Shown: positions 33,785 through 42,277 of the stretch, piece after piece
Numbering within the stretch: the stretch's first letter is position 1
Layout of the letters: each line of letters starts with the position of its first letter
Source of the DNA: CAVRAZ01 sp963719135
GTDB taxonomy: Bacteria; Pseudomonadota; Gammaproteobacteria; DSM-19610
Length of the DNA stretch: 64,000 nucleotides
Direction of reading: 5' to 3'
Assembly: GCA_963719135.1 (NCBI GenBank)
Contig: CAVRAZ010000003.1
Span: 1-64,000 of the forward strand
Position numbers and translations under genes: made by a program
Notes under the pieces: generated by a model
What the model was told of the DNA's origin: nothing
Databases searched by the model: none
What the model saw: the letters and a program-made list of their open reading frames with translations, nothing else

Positions 33785-35068
33785 TCAAATAGCCCGTAGC
33801 CCGCACAAGGCGCCGAGCCGGGATGGCAATGCGTCGAATGCCACCGTCTCCTGCGGCTCGTCGCCGCGCAGCGGCTTGATTCCCACCGTACCGGCGCTGA
33901 TTTCATCGTCTCCCAGCACCAGCGCGTAACGCGCGCCGCTGCGGTCCGCCTTTTTGAACTGACTCTTGAAGCTGCCGCCGCCGCAGTTGACGAGCAGATT
34001 GATCGCGGGCAGTTCATCGCGCAATTTTTCGGCCAGCACCAGGCCCTGTTCGGCGGCGGCCTCGCCGGCGAGAATCATGCAGGCGTGCACCGCCGGACCG
34101 GGCGGCGCATCGGCGCGCGCCTGCAACAGCGCGATCAGCCGTTCGAGGCCCATGGCGAAGCCGATCGCCGGCGTCGGCCGTCCGCCCAGCCATTCGACGA
34201 GGCCGTCGTAACGCCCGCCGGCACAGACCGTGCCCTGAGCGCCGAGTTCGGTCGTCACCCACTCGAACACGGTGCGCGCGTAGTAATCCAGGCCGCGCAC
34301 CAGGCGCGGATTCAGTTCATAGACGACGCCGGCGCGGTCCAGCAGGCGGCAGAGTCGGGCAAAGTGTTCGCGCGACTCGTCGTCGAGAAAATCGGGCAGC
34401 ACCGGCGCGCCTTCCAGCAGCGCCTGCGTTTCCGGGTGCTTGCTGTCGAGTATGCGCAGCGGATTGGTGGACAGTCGCCGGAGGCTGTCCTCGTCGAGCC
34501 GCGCGCGGTGCGCCTCCAGATACGTGACGAGATCGGCGCGGAACGCGGCGCGCGATTCGCTCGTGCCCAGCGAATTGAGCTGCAGGCGCAGATTGCCCAG
34601 GCCCAGCATCCGCCACAGGCGCGCGGTCAGCAGGATGATCTCGGCGTCGATATCCGGACCGTCGAGTCCGAACACCTCGACGCCGATCTGGTGAAACTGC
34701 CGGTAACGCCCCTTCTGCGGCCGCTCGTGGCGAAACATCGGCCCGAGATACCAGAGCCGCTGTCCGGGGTTGTGCAGCAGTCCGTGCTGGATACAGGCAC
34801 GCACGCAGCCGGCCGTGCCCTCGGGGCGCAGCGTCAGACTGTCGCCGTTGCGATCGTCGAAGCTGTACATTTCCTTCTCGACGATGTCGGTCACTTCGCC
34901 GATCGAACGCTTGAACAGTTCGGTCTTCTCGACGATGGGCATGCGGATTTCGCGATAGCCGTAGCCGTGCAGGAGCGCGCGCACGCGCGTCTCCAGGTGC
35001 TGCCACACGGCGGAATCGTCCGGCAGCACGTCGCCCATGCCGCGAACGGCCTGTATCAGTTCGGACAT
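33785..35068 (-). CDS. hisS: Histidyl-tRNA synthetase, 427 aa
   Basis: A class II aminoacyl-tRNA synthetase. Motif 1 lies around the RMPIVEKTELFKRSIGE region, motif 2 in MFRHERPQKGRYRQFHQIGVE, and motif 3 in PAIGFAMGLERL. The histidine-specific LVRGLDYYARTVFEW is present, and the C-terminal anticodon-binding domain follows. Length is normal. It begins 7 bases after the rodZ stop, whereas many gammaproteobacteria have ispG between the two. Confidence 0.97.
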   Translation of the reverse strand: MSELIQAVRGMGDVLPDDSAVWQHLETRVRALLHGYGYREIRMPIVEKTELFKRSIGEVTDIVEKEMYSFDDRNGDSLTLRPEGTAGCVRACIQHGLLHNPGQRLWYLGPMFRHERPQKGRYRQFHQIGVEVFGLDGPDIDAEIILLTARLWRMLGLGNLRLQLNSLGTSESRAAFRADLVTYLEAHRARLDEDSLRRLSTNPLRILDSKHPETQALLEGAPVLPDFLDDESREHFARLCRLLDRAGVVYELNPRLVRGLDYYARTVFEWVTTELGAQGTVCAGGRYDGLVEWLGGRPTPAIGFAMGLERLIALLQARADAPPGPAVHACMILAGEAAAEQGLVLAEKLRDELPAINLLVNCGGGSFKSQFKKADRSGARYALVLGDDEISAGTVGIKPLRGDEPQETVAFDALPSRLGALCGLRAI

Positions 35069-35075
35069 GCCGGCT

Positions 35076-35942
35076 TCATTCGCCCAAGGTGAAGCGCGCC
35101 ACTTTACCGTGGGTGAACGGCGCCAGGTCGATCGCGACGCCCTCGTAGTCGACGACCACGCCGTCGACGTTGCCGATCAGCACATCGAACGGCGGATTGC
35201 CTTCCACGGAACGGGTCTCGCCGGCCGGCACCTTTTCGGACAACTGCTTGTGTCCGGCCACGCTCACTTCGATCCAGCTCGCCTTGCTGCACTGGACGGT
35301 CAACACCGCCGTACCGCTCGGCTCGGCGCCTTGCGCGTCAGCAGGCGGCGCGACCTCGTCCTCGTCGGCCGCCTGCCCGCCGCCGGACGTGACGATCGAT
35401 TCGAGGCCGCCCGCCGGCTCATCCGGCGCCGCCGGCGCTTCCGACAGGTTCGGCAGCGCCAGTTGCGGCGTTTCCGATTCGGCGGTACCGGTGGCGGTGA
35501 ACAAGCGCCCGGCAACCCGGTAGCCGACCGCCAGCACCGCAACGACGGCGAGCAACAGCAGCGCCTTGCCCATCCACTTGCCGCGGCGCACACGCCGCGG
35601 CCGCGGCGCGGCCGTGAACGGCCGGCTCGACGCGCTGTGGGCGCTGATCGGCGCGTTCGCCTCGCCGAGCAGCGCCAGGAGGGGCTGTTCGTCGAGCTTG
35701 AGGAGCCGCGCGTACGACCTCACATAGCCGCGAATGAAGGTCAGCGACGGCAGATCGTTGAAACGGCCGGTTTCGATCGCCACCAGCGTGGCCGGCGTCA
35801 GGCGCAGGCGTTCACCGATTTCCTCGATGCTGAGTTTCTGCGCCTCGCGTTCCGCTTTCAGCGCCGCGCCGGCTCGCTGCAGGCCGTCACGCTCGCCGCC
35901 TGCGGAATCTTCCGGCGGTGTCTGGTCAACGGTTTCGTTCAT
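35076..35942 (-). CDS. rodZ: RodZ, cell-shape protein with cytoplasmic HTH, 288 aa
   Basis: It links MreB filaments to the wall-elongation machinery. A Cro/C1-type HTH occupies about residues 27-90 (LSIEEIGERLRLTPATLVAIETGRF), followed by a basic linker and a membrane helix (KALLLLAVVAVLAVGYRVAG, about 124-143). After a Pro/Ala/Glu-rich periplasmic linker comes the DUF4115 domain (KASWIEVSVAG, FTHGKVARFTLGE). Its start overlaps the end of pilF by 17 bases. Confidence 0.93.
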   Translation of the reverse strand: MNETVDQTPPEDSAGGERDGLQRAGAALKAEREAQKLSIEEIGERLRLTPATLVAIETGRFNDLPSLTFIRGYVRSYARLLKLDEQPLLALLGEANAPISAHSASSRPFTAAPRPRRVRRGKWMGKALLLLAVVAVLAVGYRVAGRLFTATGTAESETPQLALPNLSEAPAAPDEPAGGLESIVTSGGGQAADEDEVAPPADAQGAEPSGTAVLTVQCSKASWIEVSVAGHKQLSEKVPAGETRSVEGNPPFDVLIGNVDGVVVDYEGVAIDLAPFTHGKVARFTLGE

Positions 35943-36696
35943 GCTGCCACTGCATCATTGTCTGCGTCTCCGGCGCATCGGGGAATTCCTTCTTCAGCAC
36001 CAGCGCATAACTGGCCGACGTATCCCGGTCGCCGAGTTTATCCTCGGTCTGCACCGCGAGCCACAACAGTTCGGCGGTCAGTTTGGCCTGCAGCTCGTAG
36101 CGCTGCACGTAGGCGCGCGTGCCGAGATAATTACCGGTCGCGAAATTCAGCCTGGCCATCTCGCGGATCGCCGGCAGGTACTTGTCGTTGATCGCCAGTG
36201 CCCTGCGGAAATAGCTTTCGGCGCGCGGCAGGTCGGGCACCTTGGCGGCGCAGATGCCGGCGTTGGTGTCGACCATTTCCGGATACCGGTAGAGCGGGTC
36301 CTTGAGGGCCTTTTGAAAATACCGGTCGGCCTCGTCCAGCTTGTCGTGCCGGCACAGGAACTGGCCGTAGTTGTTCATGGTGGCGGGATTCTTGCCGTCC
36401 AGCGCCAGCGAACGCCGATAATGGGTGTCGGCCTTGCCGATTTCGCCGAGCTGCTCGTAGAGCACGGCGATGGCGTCGTGGGCCGGCGCATAGCGCGGGT
36501 TCTGGCTGAGCGCCTTCTCGAGCTTGTCCGACGACGCCTGGTACAGGCCCTTGCGCAGATACTCGATACCGAGCTGGGTGTTGATTTCCGCGGGGTCCTG
36601 CCCGTCGACCGTCTTGTACCCCGGCGCGGATGCACAGGCCGCAACACCGGCCAGCAGCAGAACACTCGACATTCGTCTAAGCCACGTGCGTGCCAT
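35926..36696 (-). CDS. pilF: PilF/PilW type IV pilus pilotin-like TPR lipoprotein, 256 aa
   Basis: An outer-membrane lipoprotein needed for PilQ secretin assembly. The lipobox is GVAA-Cys21, followed by six TPR-type repeats (for example EINTQLGIEYLRKGLYQ, RYAPAHDAIAVLYEQLGE, TMNNYGQFLCRHDKLDEAD). The ATG at 36696 has ggaggaa 5 bases upstream; the frame is open to 36846 across rlmN. It overlaps rlmN by 20 bases and rodZ by 17. It implies type IV pili, though no other pil structural genes are in the window. Confidence 0.93.
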   Translation of the reverse strand: MARTWLRRMSSVLLLAGVAACASAPGYKTVDGQDPAEINTQLGIEYLRKGLYQASSDKLEKALSQNPRYAPAHDAIAVLYEQLGEIGKADTHYRRSLALDGKNPATMNNYGQFLCRHDKLDEADRYFQKALKDPLYRYPEMVDTNAGICAAKVPDLPRAESYFRRALAINDKYLPAIREMARLNFATGNYLGTRAYVQRYELQAKLTAELLWLAVQTEDKLGDRDTSASYALVLKKEFPDAPETQTMMQWQHERNR

Positions 36697-37798
36697 CGAT
36701 TCCTCCGGCCAGATTGACTTGAATGCGCTCCCGCCGCCGGGTGCGGTCCTCGAATTCACCGGCCAGTTGGCCGCAGGCCGCGTCGATATCGTCACCGCGC
36801 GTCCTGCGCGTGATGGTGACGACGCCGGCGTCGTTGAGTATCGCACGGAAGCGGTCGATGCGCGCCGGCGGGCTGCGCCGGTAACGCGTGTTCGGGAACG
36901 GGTTGAAAGGGATCAGGTTCACTTTCGCCGGCACGTTGCGCAACAGCCGAACCAGCGCCCGCGCGTGCTCGTCGAGATCGTTCACGCCGTCGAGCATGAC
37001 GTACTCGATGGTGACCCGGCGCCGTCCCTCGCCCACGTAATCGCGGCAGGCGGCGAGCACCTCGGCGATGGGATATTTTCTGTTCAACGGCACAAGCTGA
37101 CTGCGCAGCGCGTCGTCGGGCGCGTGCAGCGACAGGGCAAGGCTGACGTCGGCGCGCTCCGCCAGTTCGCGCAGTCCCGGCACCACGCCCGCGGTACTCA
37201 GCGTGACGCGCCGCTTGGACAGGCCGAAGGCAAAGTCATCCTGCATCAGGTTCATCGCCGGCACCACCTGGTCCAGATTCAGCAGCGGCTCGCCCATGCC
37301 CATCAGCACGACGTTGGACAGGGGCCGCGGCGGCGCCGGGTCCTGTGCCAGCCGGCGGCCGGCCTGCCACACTTGACCGATGATCTCTGCCGTGGTCAGG
37401 TTGCGCGCGAAACCCTGCTGCGCGGTTGAGCAGAAACTGCAATTGAGCGAACAGCCGACCTGGGACGAAACGCACAGCGTGGCGCGGTCGTCCTCAGGGA
37501 TATAAACGGTTTCGATGCAGTTGCCGTCAGCCAGTTGCAGCAGCCACTTGCGCGAACCGTCGGCGGACACCTGGGCGTCGGCAACCGCCGGCGCCTCGAT
37601 GCGGGCGATGTCCCGCAGGCGGGCGCGCAGTTCCTTGCTGAGGTTGGTCATCCGCTCGAAGTCGTCGCAGCCCTGCTGATAGATCCATTGCATCACCTGC
37701 GGCGCGCGAAACGGCTTCTCGCCCAGCGCTCGGAACCAGGCCGCGAGTGCGGTCCGGTCGAGATCGAGCAGGTTGGTAGTGGCGTCCTGTTGCGACAT
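36677..37798 (-). CDS. rlmN: RlmN, dual-specificity 23S rRNA/tRNA adenine-C2 methyltransferase, 373 aa
   Basis: A radical-SAM enzyme that methylates A2503 of 23S rRNA and A37 of some tRNAs. The cluster motif C-x3-C-x2-C is CSLNCSFC (Cys116, 120, 123). LMGMGEPLLN, TLSTAGVVPGL and SLALSLHAP follow as in the family. The C-terminal end is rich in Arg (RRRERIQVNLAGG). It sits between ndk and pilF, the conserved order. Confidence 0.96.
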   Translation of the reverse strand: MSQQDATTNLLDLDRTALAAWFRALGEKPFRAPQVMQWIYQQGCDDFERMTNLSKELRARLRDIARIEAPAVADAQVSADGSRKWLLQLADGNCIETVYIPEDDRATLCVSSQVGCSLNCSFCSTAQQGFARNLTTAEIIGQVWQAGRRLAQDPAPPRPLSNVVLMGMGEPLLNLDQVVPAMNLMQDDFAFGLSKRRVTLSTAGVVPGLRELAERADVSLALSLHAPDDALRSQLVPLNRKYPIAEVLAACRDYVGEGRRRVTIEYVMLDGVNDLDEHARALVRLLRNVPAKVNLIPFNPFPNTRYRRSPPARIDRFRAILNDAGVVTITRRTRGDDIDAACGQLAGEFEDRTRRRERIQVNLAGGIDGTHVA

Positions 37799-37820
37799 GA
37801 CGGCGGATTAAGACCCCGGT

Positions 37821-38249
37821 TTACCGCGTGCGTTCACACACGCCTTCCGGGAAGAAGAAGCGGATTTCGTCCGCGGCGGTATCCGGTCCGTCGGAGCCGT
37901 GCACGGCGTTCTCGTCGACGGTCTGGGCGAAATCGGCGCGGATGGTTCCCGGCGCGGCGTTGGCCGGGTTGGTCGCACCCATCAGTTCGCGGTTCTTCGC
38001 GATGGCGTTTTCGCCCTCCAGTACCTGCACCATGACCGGACCCGAGGTCATGAACTTGACCAGATCCTTGTAGAAAGGCCGGTCCTTGTGCACCGCATAG
38101 AAGCCGCCGGCCTGCTCCTCGCTCATGTGCAGCATTTGCGCCGCGACGATGCGCAGCCCGTTCTTTTCGAACCGGCGGTAGATCTCGCCGATCAGGTTCT
38201 TGGCCACCGCATCGGGCTTGATGATCGAGAACGTGCGTTCGATTGCCAT
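37821..38249 (-). CDS. ndk: Nucleoside diphosphate kinase, 142 aa
   Basis: It balances nucleoside triphosphate pools via a phospho-histidine. The active-site motif N-A-V-H-G-S-D is present (His117), as are AIERTFSIIKPDAV and GATNPANAAPGTIRADF. Length is exactly normal for bacterial Ndk. The ATG at 38249 starts the conserved sequence; the longer open frame upstream is not part of the gene. It lies 176 bases from the small gene before it. Confidence 0.97.
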   Translation of the reverse strand: MAIERTFSIIKPDAVAKNLIGEIYRRFEKNGLRIVAAQMLHMSEEQAGGFYAVHKDRPFYKDLVKFMTSGPVMVQVLEGENAIAKNRELMGATNPANAAPGTIRADFAQTVDENAVHGSDGPDTAADEIRFFFPEGVCERTR

Positions 38250-38387
38250 GAAAAACTCCAGAACGTCGTGAACCCGGATCGGGCAAAAATTGAAAAAGGG
38301 CGTAAACGTGCGAAAAAACGTAAGCTTAGCCGGCAAAAAACAATAGGATAGTGTACCGTCAGAGGCGGGAATCAGGCAAACGGTAAA

Positions 38388-38411
38388 CCGGGCGGCCGGA
38401 CCGCCGCCCGG
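38388..38411. terminator. GC-rich hairpin upstream of ndk
   Basis: A perfect 9-bp stem (38388-38396 with 38403-38411) and a 6-base loop. No U-tract follows on either strand. It lies just after the stop of the 68-aa small gene and could end its transcript. Confidence 0.35.
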
Positions 38412-38425
38412 GGGGCGGATGCGCC

Positions 38426-38632
38426 TCAGGCGGTCCGCAGGGTGCGGAGCGCGGTGAGCAGGGCTTTGCGGTCCTCGACCAGGCTGCGGTAGCGGGCGCT
38501 CATGGCCCGCTCGTAGGCGCAGTCGCCATCCGGGCCCAGGCGGTGCAGACGGCCCTCCAGCACATCGATCTCTTCGAGCAGGGCCCTCTCGGCGGCCGGG
38601 TCGACGCCCGGCGCATAGCGTTTCTGTATCAT
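38426..38632 (-). CDS. Small hypothetical protein, 68 aa
   Basis: A charged, helical polypeptide (AAERALLEEIDVLEGRLHRL, then YRSLVEDRKALLTALRTL) that I cannot assign. The ATG at 38632 follows gagg at about 6 bases; the frame is open to 38677. It sits between iscX and ndk in an otherwise conserved order. Coding status rests on the ribosome-binding site and helix pattern only. Confidence 0.45.
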   Translation of the reverse strand: MIQKRYAPGVDPAAERALLEEIDVLEGRLHRLGPDGDCAYERAMSARYRSLVEDRKALLTALRTLRTA

Positions 38633-38706
38633 GGGAACCTCGTCGCGCGCTTCCGGGTCCCACGCTAGCAGCCGCAAATGACAATAGCGTTACCGTTGCC
38701 GGCGGC

Positions 38707-38907
38707 TCAGCCCCGTTCTTCTATCCACGCCATCTGGATCGCCTCCAGAATCCGCTCGCCGCAATGCGCCGGGTCGTCGTCGAAACCGTCCAGCGCCTGG
38801 ACCCACTCGGCGAGATCGGTAAACCGCACATAACGCGGATCGGCATCGGGGTGCGCTTCGTCGAGTTCAAGCGCGATATCCAGCGTGTCGGTCCATTTCA
38901 TGCCCAT
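38707..38907 (-). CDS. iscX: IscX, small acidic regulator of Fe-S assembly, 66 aa
   Basis: A winged-helix-like protein that binds IscS and iron and modulates Fe-S cluster assembly. The family sequence is clear: MKWTDTLDIALELDEAHPD, RFTDLAEWVQAL and the end IQMAWIEERG. 66 residues is the standard length. The start could be ATG 38907 or the second ATG at 38901. It is separated from fdx by 223 bases containing a palindromic repeat, while in most isc operons the two abut. Confidence 0.93.
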   Translation of the reverse strand: MGMKWTDTLDIALELDEAHPDADPRYVRFTDLAEWVQALDGFDDDPAHCGERILEAIQMAWIEERG

Positions 38908-39075
38908 CGGCGCGTTCCCCTGGCAGGCTGTTGAAAAAGGTTCAGGCGCGCGGGCCGGGGCGCGCACCGGCAGGCCGGCGCCCCGTCCGTCCGGTATCCC
39001 AAACGGGCCGGTACTGGCTGCGCGCTCTCCCGCACACTTCGCTACGCGCAGATTACTCGGCCAGGCTCCGCTCCT

Positions 39076-39130
39076 GGCCCGCATTTCTCACCGCGTTCCT
39101 GCCGCGACGGAACCCGGGTAGAAATGCGGA
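39076..39130. repeat. Palindromic intergenic repeat between fdx and iscX
   Basis: Outer arms ccgcatttct (39079-39088) and agaaatgcgg (39120-39129) are perfectly complementary. Inner arms gttcc (39095-39099) and ggaac (39109-39113) also pair, around a 9-base loop. The left half recurs at 27617-27651 and the right half at about 48440-48470, so it is a dispersed family. The flanking gap (38908-39130) also contains caggctgttgaaaaa at 38927. Confidence 0.65.
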
Positions 39131-39469
39131 CTAGCGATGCTCGCTGACCATGTTGATCGTGTACCTGGGTATCTCGACCACCAGGTCGGCGTCGGCGATC
39201 CGCGCCTGACAGCTCAGCCGCGAATCCGGCTCCAGACCCCACGCCTTGTCGAGCATATCGTCTTCGCTCTCGTCCGACGCCTCAAGGGAATCGAAGCCTT
39301 CGCGAATGTAGACATGGCACGTGGTGCAGGCGCAGGACTTTTCGCAGGCGTGCTCGATCTCAATGCCATTGGCCAGCGCCGCATCGCAGATGCTGGTACC
39401 GTGCTCCACTTCGATGACGGCGCCCTCGGGGCAGATTTCCGCGTGCGGTAGAAATATGACTTTAGGCAT
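39131..39469 (-). CDS. fdx: ISC-type 2Fe-2S ferredoxin, 112 aa
   Basis: The adrenodoxin-type ferredoxin that supplies electrons for cluster assembly. Ligands are in HACEKSCACTTCHVYI (C-x5-C-x2-C) with the fourth Cys in RLSCQARI. The usual start is MPKVIFLPH at 39469; the frame also allows a GTG at 39490 that overlaps the hscA stop (GTGA). It is the last gene before the palindrome-bearing gap and iscX. Confidence 0.94.
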   Translation of the reverse strand: MPKVIFLPHAEICPEGAVIEVEHGTSICDAALANGIEIEHACEKSCACTTCHVYIREGFDSLEASDESEDDMLDKAWGLEPDSRLSCQARIADADLVVEIPRYTINMVSEHR

Positions 39470-39486
39470 GCCGGGTAAGCGATCCG

Positions 39487-41364
39487 TCACTTGAAATCAT
39501 CGACGGCGTGTCCGGCCATGGCCTTGCGGATGCTCGCGTTCATGCGTTGTTCGACGTAACCGGCGCTGGCCCGTTCCAGCGTCTCGATCGCCTGCTTGAT
39601 CGCGCGCGGGTCGTCGCCGCCGCGCACGTCGGCGAGCCGCCGGCGGGCCGCATCGATGGCGGCGCGTTCGCCGGCGTCCAGAAACTGATCGCCGTCCGCG
39701 GTCAGCGCGGCGGCGATGGCTTCCAGCACGCGGTCGGCTTCGACCTGCTGCTCGCGCAGGCGCCGCGCCTGCATGTCATCCTGCGCGTGCGCCATGGAAT
39801 CCCTGAGCATCGATTCGATTTCCCGATCGGTCAGCCCGTACGACGGCTTGACCTCGATGCGCGCCTGCGCGCCGCTGGTTTCTTCGTACGCGGTGACGTT
39901 GAGCAGGCCGTCGGCGTCGATCTGAAAGGTTACACGTATGCGCGCCGCGCCGGCGACCATCGGCGGAATGCCTTCCAGCGTGAACCGCGCCAGCGAGCGG
40001 CAATCGGCCACCAGTTCGCGCTCGCCCTGCACGACGTGCAGCGACATGGCGCTCTGGCCATCCTTGAAGGTGGTGAATTCCTGGGCGCGGGCCACGGGAA
40101 TGGTCGTGTTGCGCGGCACGATCCGCTCGACCAGGCCGCCCATGGTTTCGACGCCGAGCGACAACGGAATGACGTCCAGCAGCAGCATCTCGTCACCGGG
40201 CTTGTTGCCCGCGAGGATATCCGCCTGGATGGCGGCACCGATCGCGACCACGCGGTCGGGATCGATGTCCACCAGCGGCTCCCGCCCGAAGAAGTCACCG
40301 ACCAGTGCGCGCACCTTCGGCATGCGCGTCGAACCACCCACCATGACGACCTCGTCGATGCCGGCCGGCTGGATGCCGGCGTCGCGCAACGCGCGGCGGC
40401 ACGCGCCGAGCGACTTGCGGATCAGCGGTTCGATCAGGCCGTCCAGCGTGGCGCGGTTCAACTCGCCGCGCCAGTGTACGGCGCCGTCCGCCGTTTCGAT
40501 GTCCAGCGGCACGCTGTCCGCATCGGTCAGCGCCTCCTTGGCGGTACAGGCATCGCGCAGCAGCAGCCGTTGCAGCGACTCGTCGACGTCCGCGCCGATG
40601 CTGGCCTGCCGAATGATCCAGCCGGCGATCGCGCGGTCCATGTCGTCGCCGCCCAGGGCGGTGTTACCAGCCGTCGCCATGACTTCGAAGACGCCACGGT
40701 TGAGGCGCAGGATCGATATGTCGAACGTGCCGCCACCGAGGTCGTAGATGGCGACCACGCCGTCCTTGCGGCGATCCAGCCCGTAGGCGACCGCCGCGGC
40801 CGTCGGCTCGTTCAGCAGCCGCAGCACGTTCAGACCGGCGAGCTTGCCGGCGTCCTTGGTGGCCTGGCGCTGCGCCTCGTCGAAATATGCCGGGACGGTG
40901 ATCACCACGCCGTGCAGCTCGCCGCCGAGCGTCGCTTCGGCGCGGTCTTTCAGCGCCTTGAGAATGTCGGCCGACACGCGCACCGGACTGACGTTGCCGG
41001 CGACCGTGCGGATCAGCGGCATATCCGAGTCGCTTGCGACGAACCGGTACGGCAGCCGGTCGCCGAGCGACTGGACGTCGTTCACGCCGCGGCCCATGAA
41101 ACGCTTCACGGAAATAACGGTGTTGAGCGGATCGGCAACGGCGTGCCGGCGCGCCGCCGCGCCGACTTCGCACCCGCCATCGGCGTGGTAGCGTACCACG
41201 GACGGCAGCAGGTGCGCGCCTTCGTTATCGGGCAGGGTCTCGGCCGAAGCGCTGCGCACCGTGGCGATCAGCGAATTGGTGGTGCCCAGATCGATGCCCG
41301 CCGCCAGGCGGTGCTGGTGCGGCGCGGCCGACTGACCCGGTTCTGAAATCTGCAACAGTGCCAT
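39487..41364 (-). CDS. hscA: HscA, Hsp70-type chaperone for Fe-S assembly, 625 aa
   Basis: An Hsp70 chaperone specific for cluster transfer from the scaffold IscU. The nucleotide domain has AGIDLGTTNSLIA, VITVPAYFDEAQRQATKDAG, LRLLNEPTAAAVAYGLD and YDLGGGTFDIS. The substrate domain has VIPLSLGVETMGG, and a helical lid follows. Length is as in E. coli HscA. It begins one base after the hscB stop (TGAGATG). Its only known client, IscU, is not encoded in this operon. Confidence 0.96.
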   Translation of the reverse strand: MALLQISEPGQSAAPHQHRLAAGIDLGTTNSLIATVRSASAETLPDNEGAHLLPSVVRYHADGGCEVGAAARRHAVADPLNTVISVKRFMGRGVNDVQSLGDRLPYRFVASDSDMPLIRTVAGNVSPVRVSADILKALKDRAEATLGGELHGVVITVPAYFDEAQRQATKDAGKLAGLNVLRLLNEPTAAAVAYGLDRRKDGVVAIYDLGGGTFDISILRLNRGVFEVMATAGNTALGGDDMDRAIAGWIIRQASIGADVDESLQRLLLRDACTAKEALTDADSVPLDIETADGAVHWRGELNRATLDGLIEPLIRKSLGACRRALRDAGIQPAGIDEVVMVGGSTRMPKVRALVGDFFGREPLVDIDPDRVVAIGAAIQADILAGNKPGDEMLLLDVIPLSLGVETMGGLVERIVPRNTTIPVARAQEFTTFKDGQSAMSLHVVQGERELVADCRSLARFTLEGIPPMVAGAARIRVTFQIDADGLLNVTAYEETSGAQARIEVKPSYGLTDREIESMLRDSMAHAQDDMQARRLREQQVEADRVLEAIAAALTADGDQFLDAGERAAIDAARRRLADVRGGDDPRAIKQAIETLERASAGYVEQRMNASIRKAMAGHAVDDFK

Positions 41365-41365
41365 C

Positions 41366-41914
41366 TCAATACATCGAGTCTTCGAGTTCGGCTTCCATCT
41401 CCGCCATCTCGTTTTGCAGGCGTGCGAAAAACTGCATTTTCACCACGGCAATCTGTGCCGCCGCGACGTCGCCGGTTTCGTCGAGCGCCTGCGTCAACAC
41501 CGCCTCGAGCTGTGCCATGTCGGCCCCGACGCGCGCCGAAAGCTCGTCCAGCGCGACCAACGGCTCGGGCCACTTGGGGACACCGTCGAGCGCTTCGCGC
41601 AGCTCCATCTGCTCCATCAGAAAGTCCACGTCCCGCGCCGTACGGTTCTCTTCACCGACCCACTGTCCACGCAACTCCAGCAGGTAGCGGGCGCGCTTCA
41701 AGGGATCCTTCAGCGTATGGTACGCCTCGTTGACGTTCGCGGCCCGCTGCATCGAAATGCGCCGTTCCTGATCGCTCGCGCTGGCGAACCGGTCGGGGTG
41801 AACCGCACGCTGCAATTCGCGGTAGCGTTCGTCGAGCCCGCCGCGGTCGAGACGATAACGCTCCAGCAGCATGAAAAGACCGAAGAAATTCGGCGTTTCG
41901 GTTGCGGTGTTCAT
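41366..41914 (-). CDS. hscB: HscB, J-domain co-chaperone for Fe-S assembly, 182 aa
   Basis: It brings IscU to HscA and stimulates the ATPase. The N-terminal J domain has the HPD triad in LQRAVHPDRF (His39-Pro40-Asp41) and the C-terminal part is a three-helix bundle that binds the scaffold. ANVNEAYHTLKDPLKRARYLLELRG is the typical second half of the J domain. It follows iscA by 22 bases. Confidence 0.95.
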   Translation of the reverse strand: MNTATETPNFFGLFMLLERYRLDRGGLDERYRELQRAVHPDRFASASDQERRISMQRAANVNEAYHTLKDPLKRARYLLELRGQWVGEENRTARDVDFLMEQMELREALDGVPKWPEPLVALDELSARVGADMAQLEAVLTQALDETGDVAAAQIAVVKMQFFARLQNEMAEMEAELEDSMY

Positions 41915-41936
41915 CGTTCGATGGCGGACACGCGCT

Positions 41937-42260
41937 TCAGATGTTAAAGCTTTCGCCGCAACCGCACTCGTCTTTGACGTTCGGATTGTTGAACCTGAAA
42001 CCTTCGTTCAATCCCTCGCGCGCGAAATCCAGCTCGGTCCCGTCGATATAGACCAGGCTCTTGGGGTCGACGATGACCTTGACGCCGCGATCCTCGAATA
42101 CCAGATCGGCGTCCTCGATCTCGTCGGCGAACTCAAGCACGTAGGCCATGCCCGAGCAGCCGGAGGTGCGCACGCCCAGGCGCAGACCCACGCCCTTGCC
42201 GCGCTTGTCGATAAAATTGCTGACCCGGTCGGCAGCCGCCTGTGTCAATGTAATAGCCAT
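41937..42260 (-). CDS. iscA: IscA, A-type Fe-S carrier, 107 aa
   Basis: The three ligand cysteines are in place: SGCSGM (Cys35) and ECGCGES (Cys99, Cys101). MAITLTQAAADRV at the start and RFNNPNVKDECGCGESF at the end are diagnostic for IscA, and it is not IscU, which has a different fold and Cys pattern. The ATG at 42260 gives the usual 107 residues. It starts 17 bases after iscS, where iscU normally lies. Confidence 0.95.
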   Translation of the reverse strand: MAITLTQAAADRVSNFIDKRGKGVGLRLGVRTSGCSGMAYVLEFADEIEDADLVFEDRGVKVIVDPKSLVYIDGTELDFAREGLNEGFRFNNPNVKDECGCGESFNI

Positions 42261-42277
42261 GTCTCGATTCCGCCGTC

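Noticed and set aside
39508..41346. 612-codon plus-strand frame over hscA
   Set aside because: Antisense shadow of a GC-rich gene; hscA is complete on the other strand.
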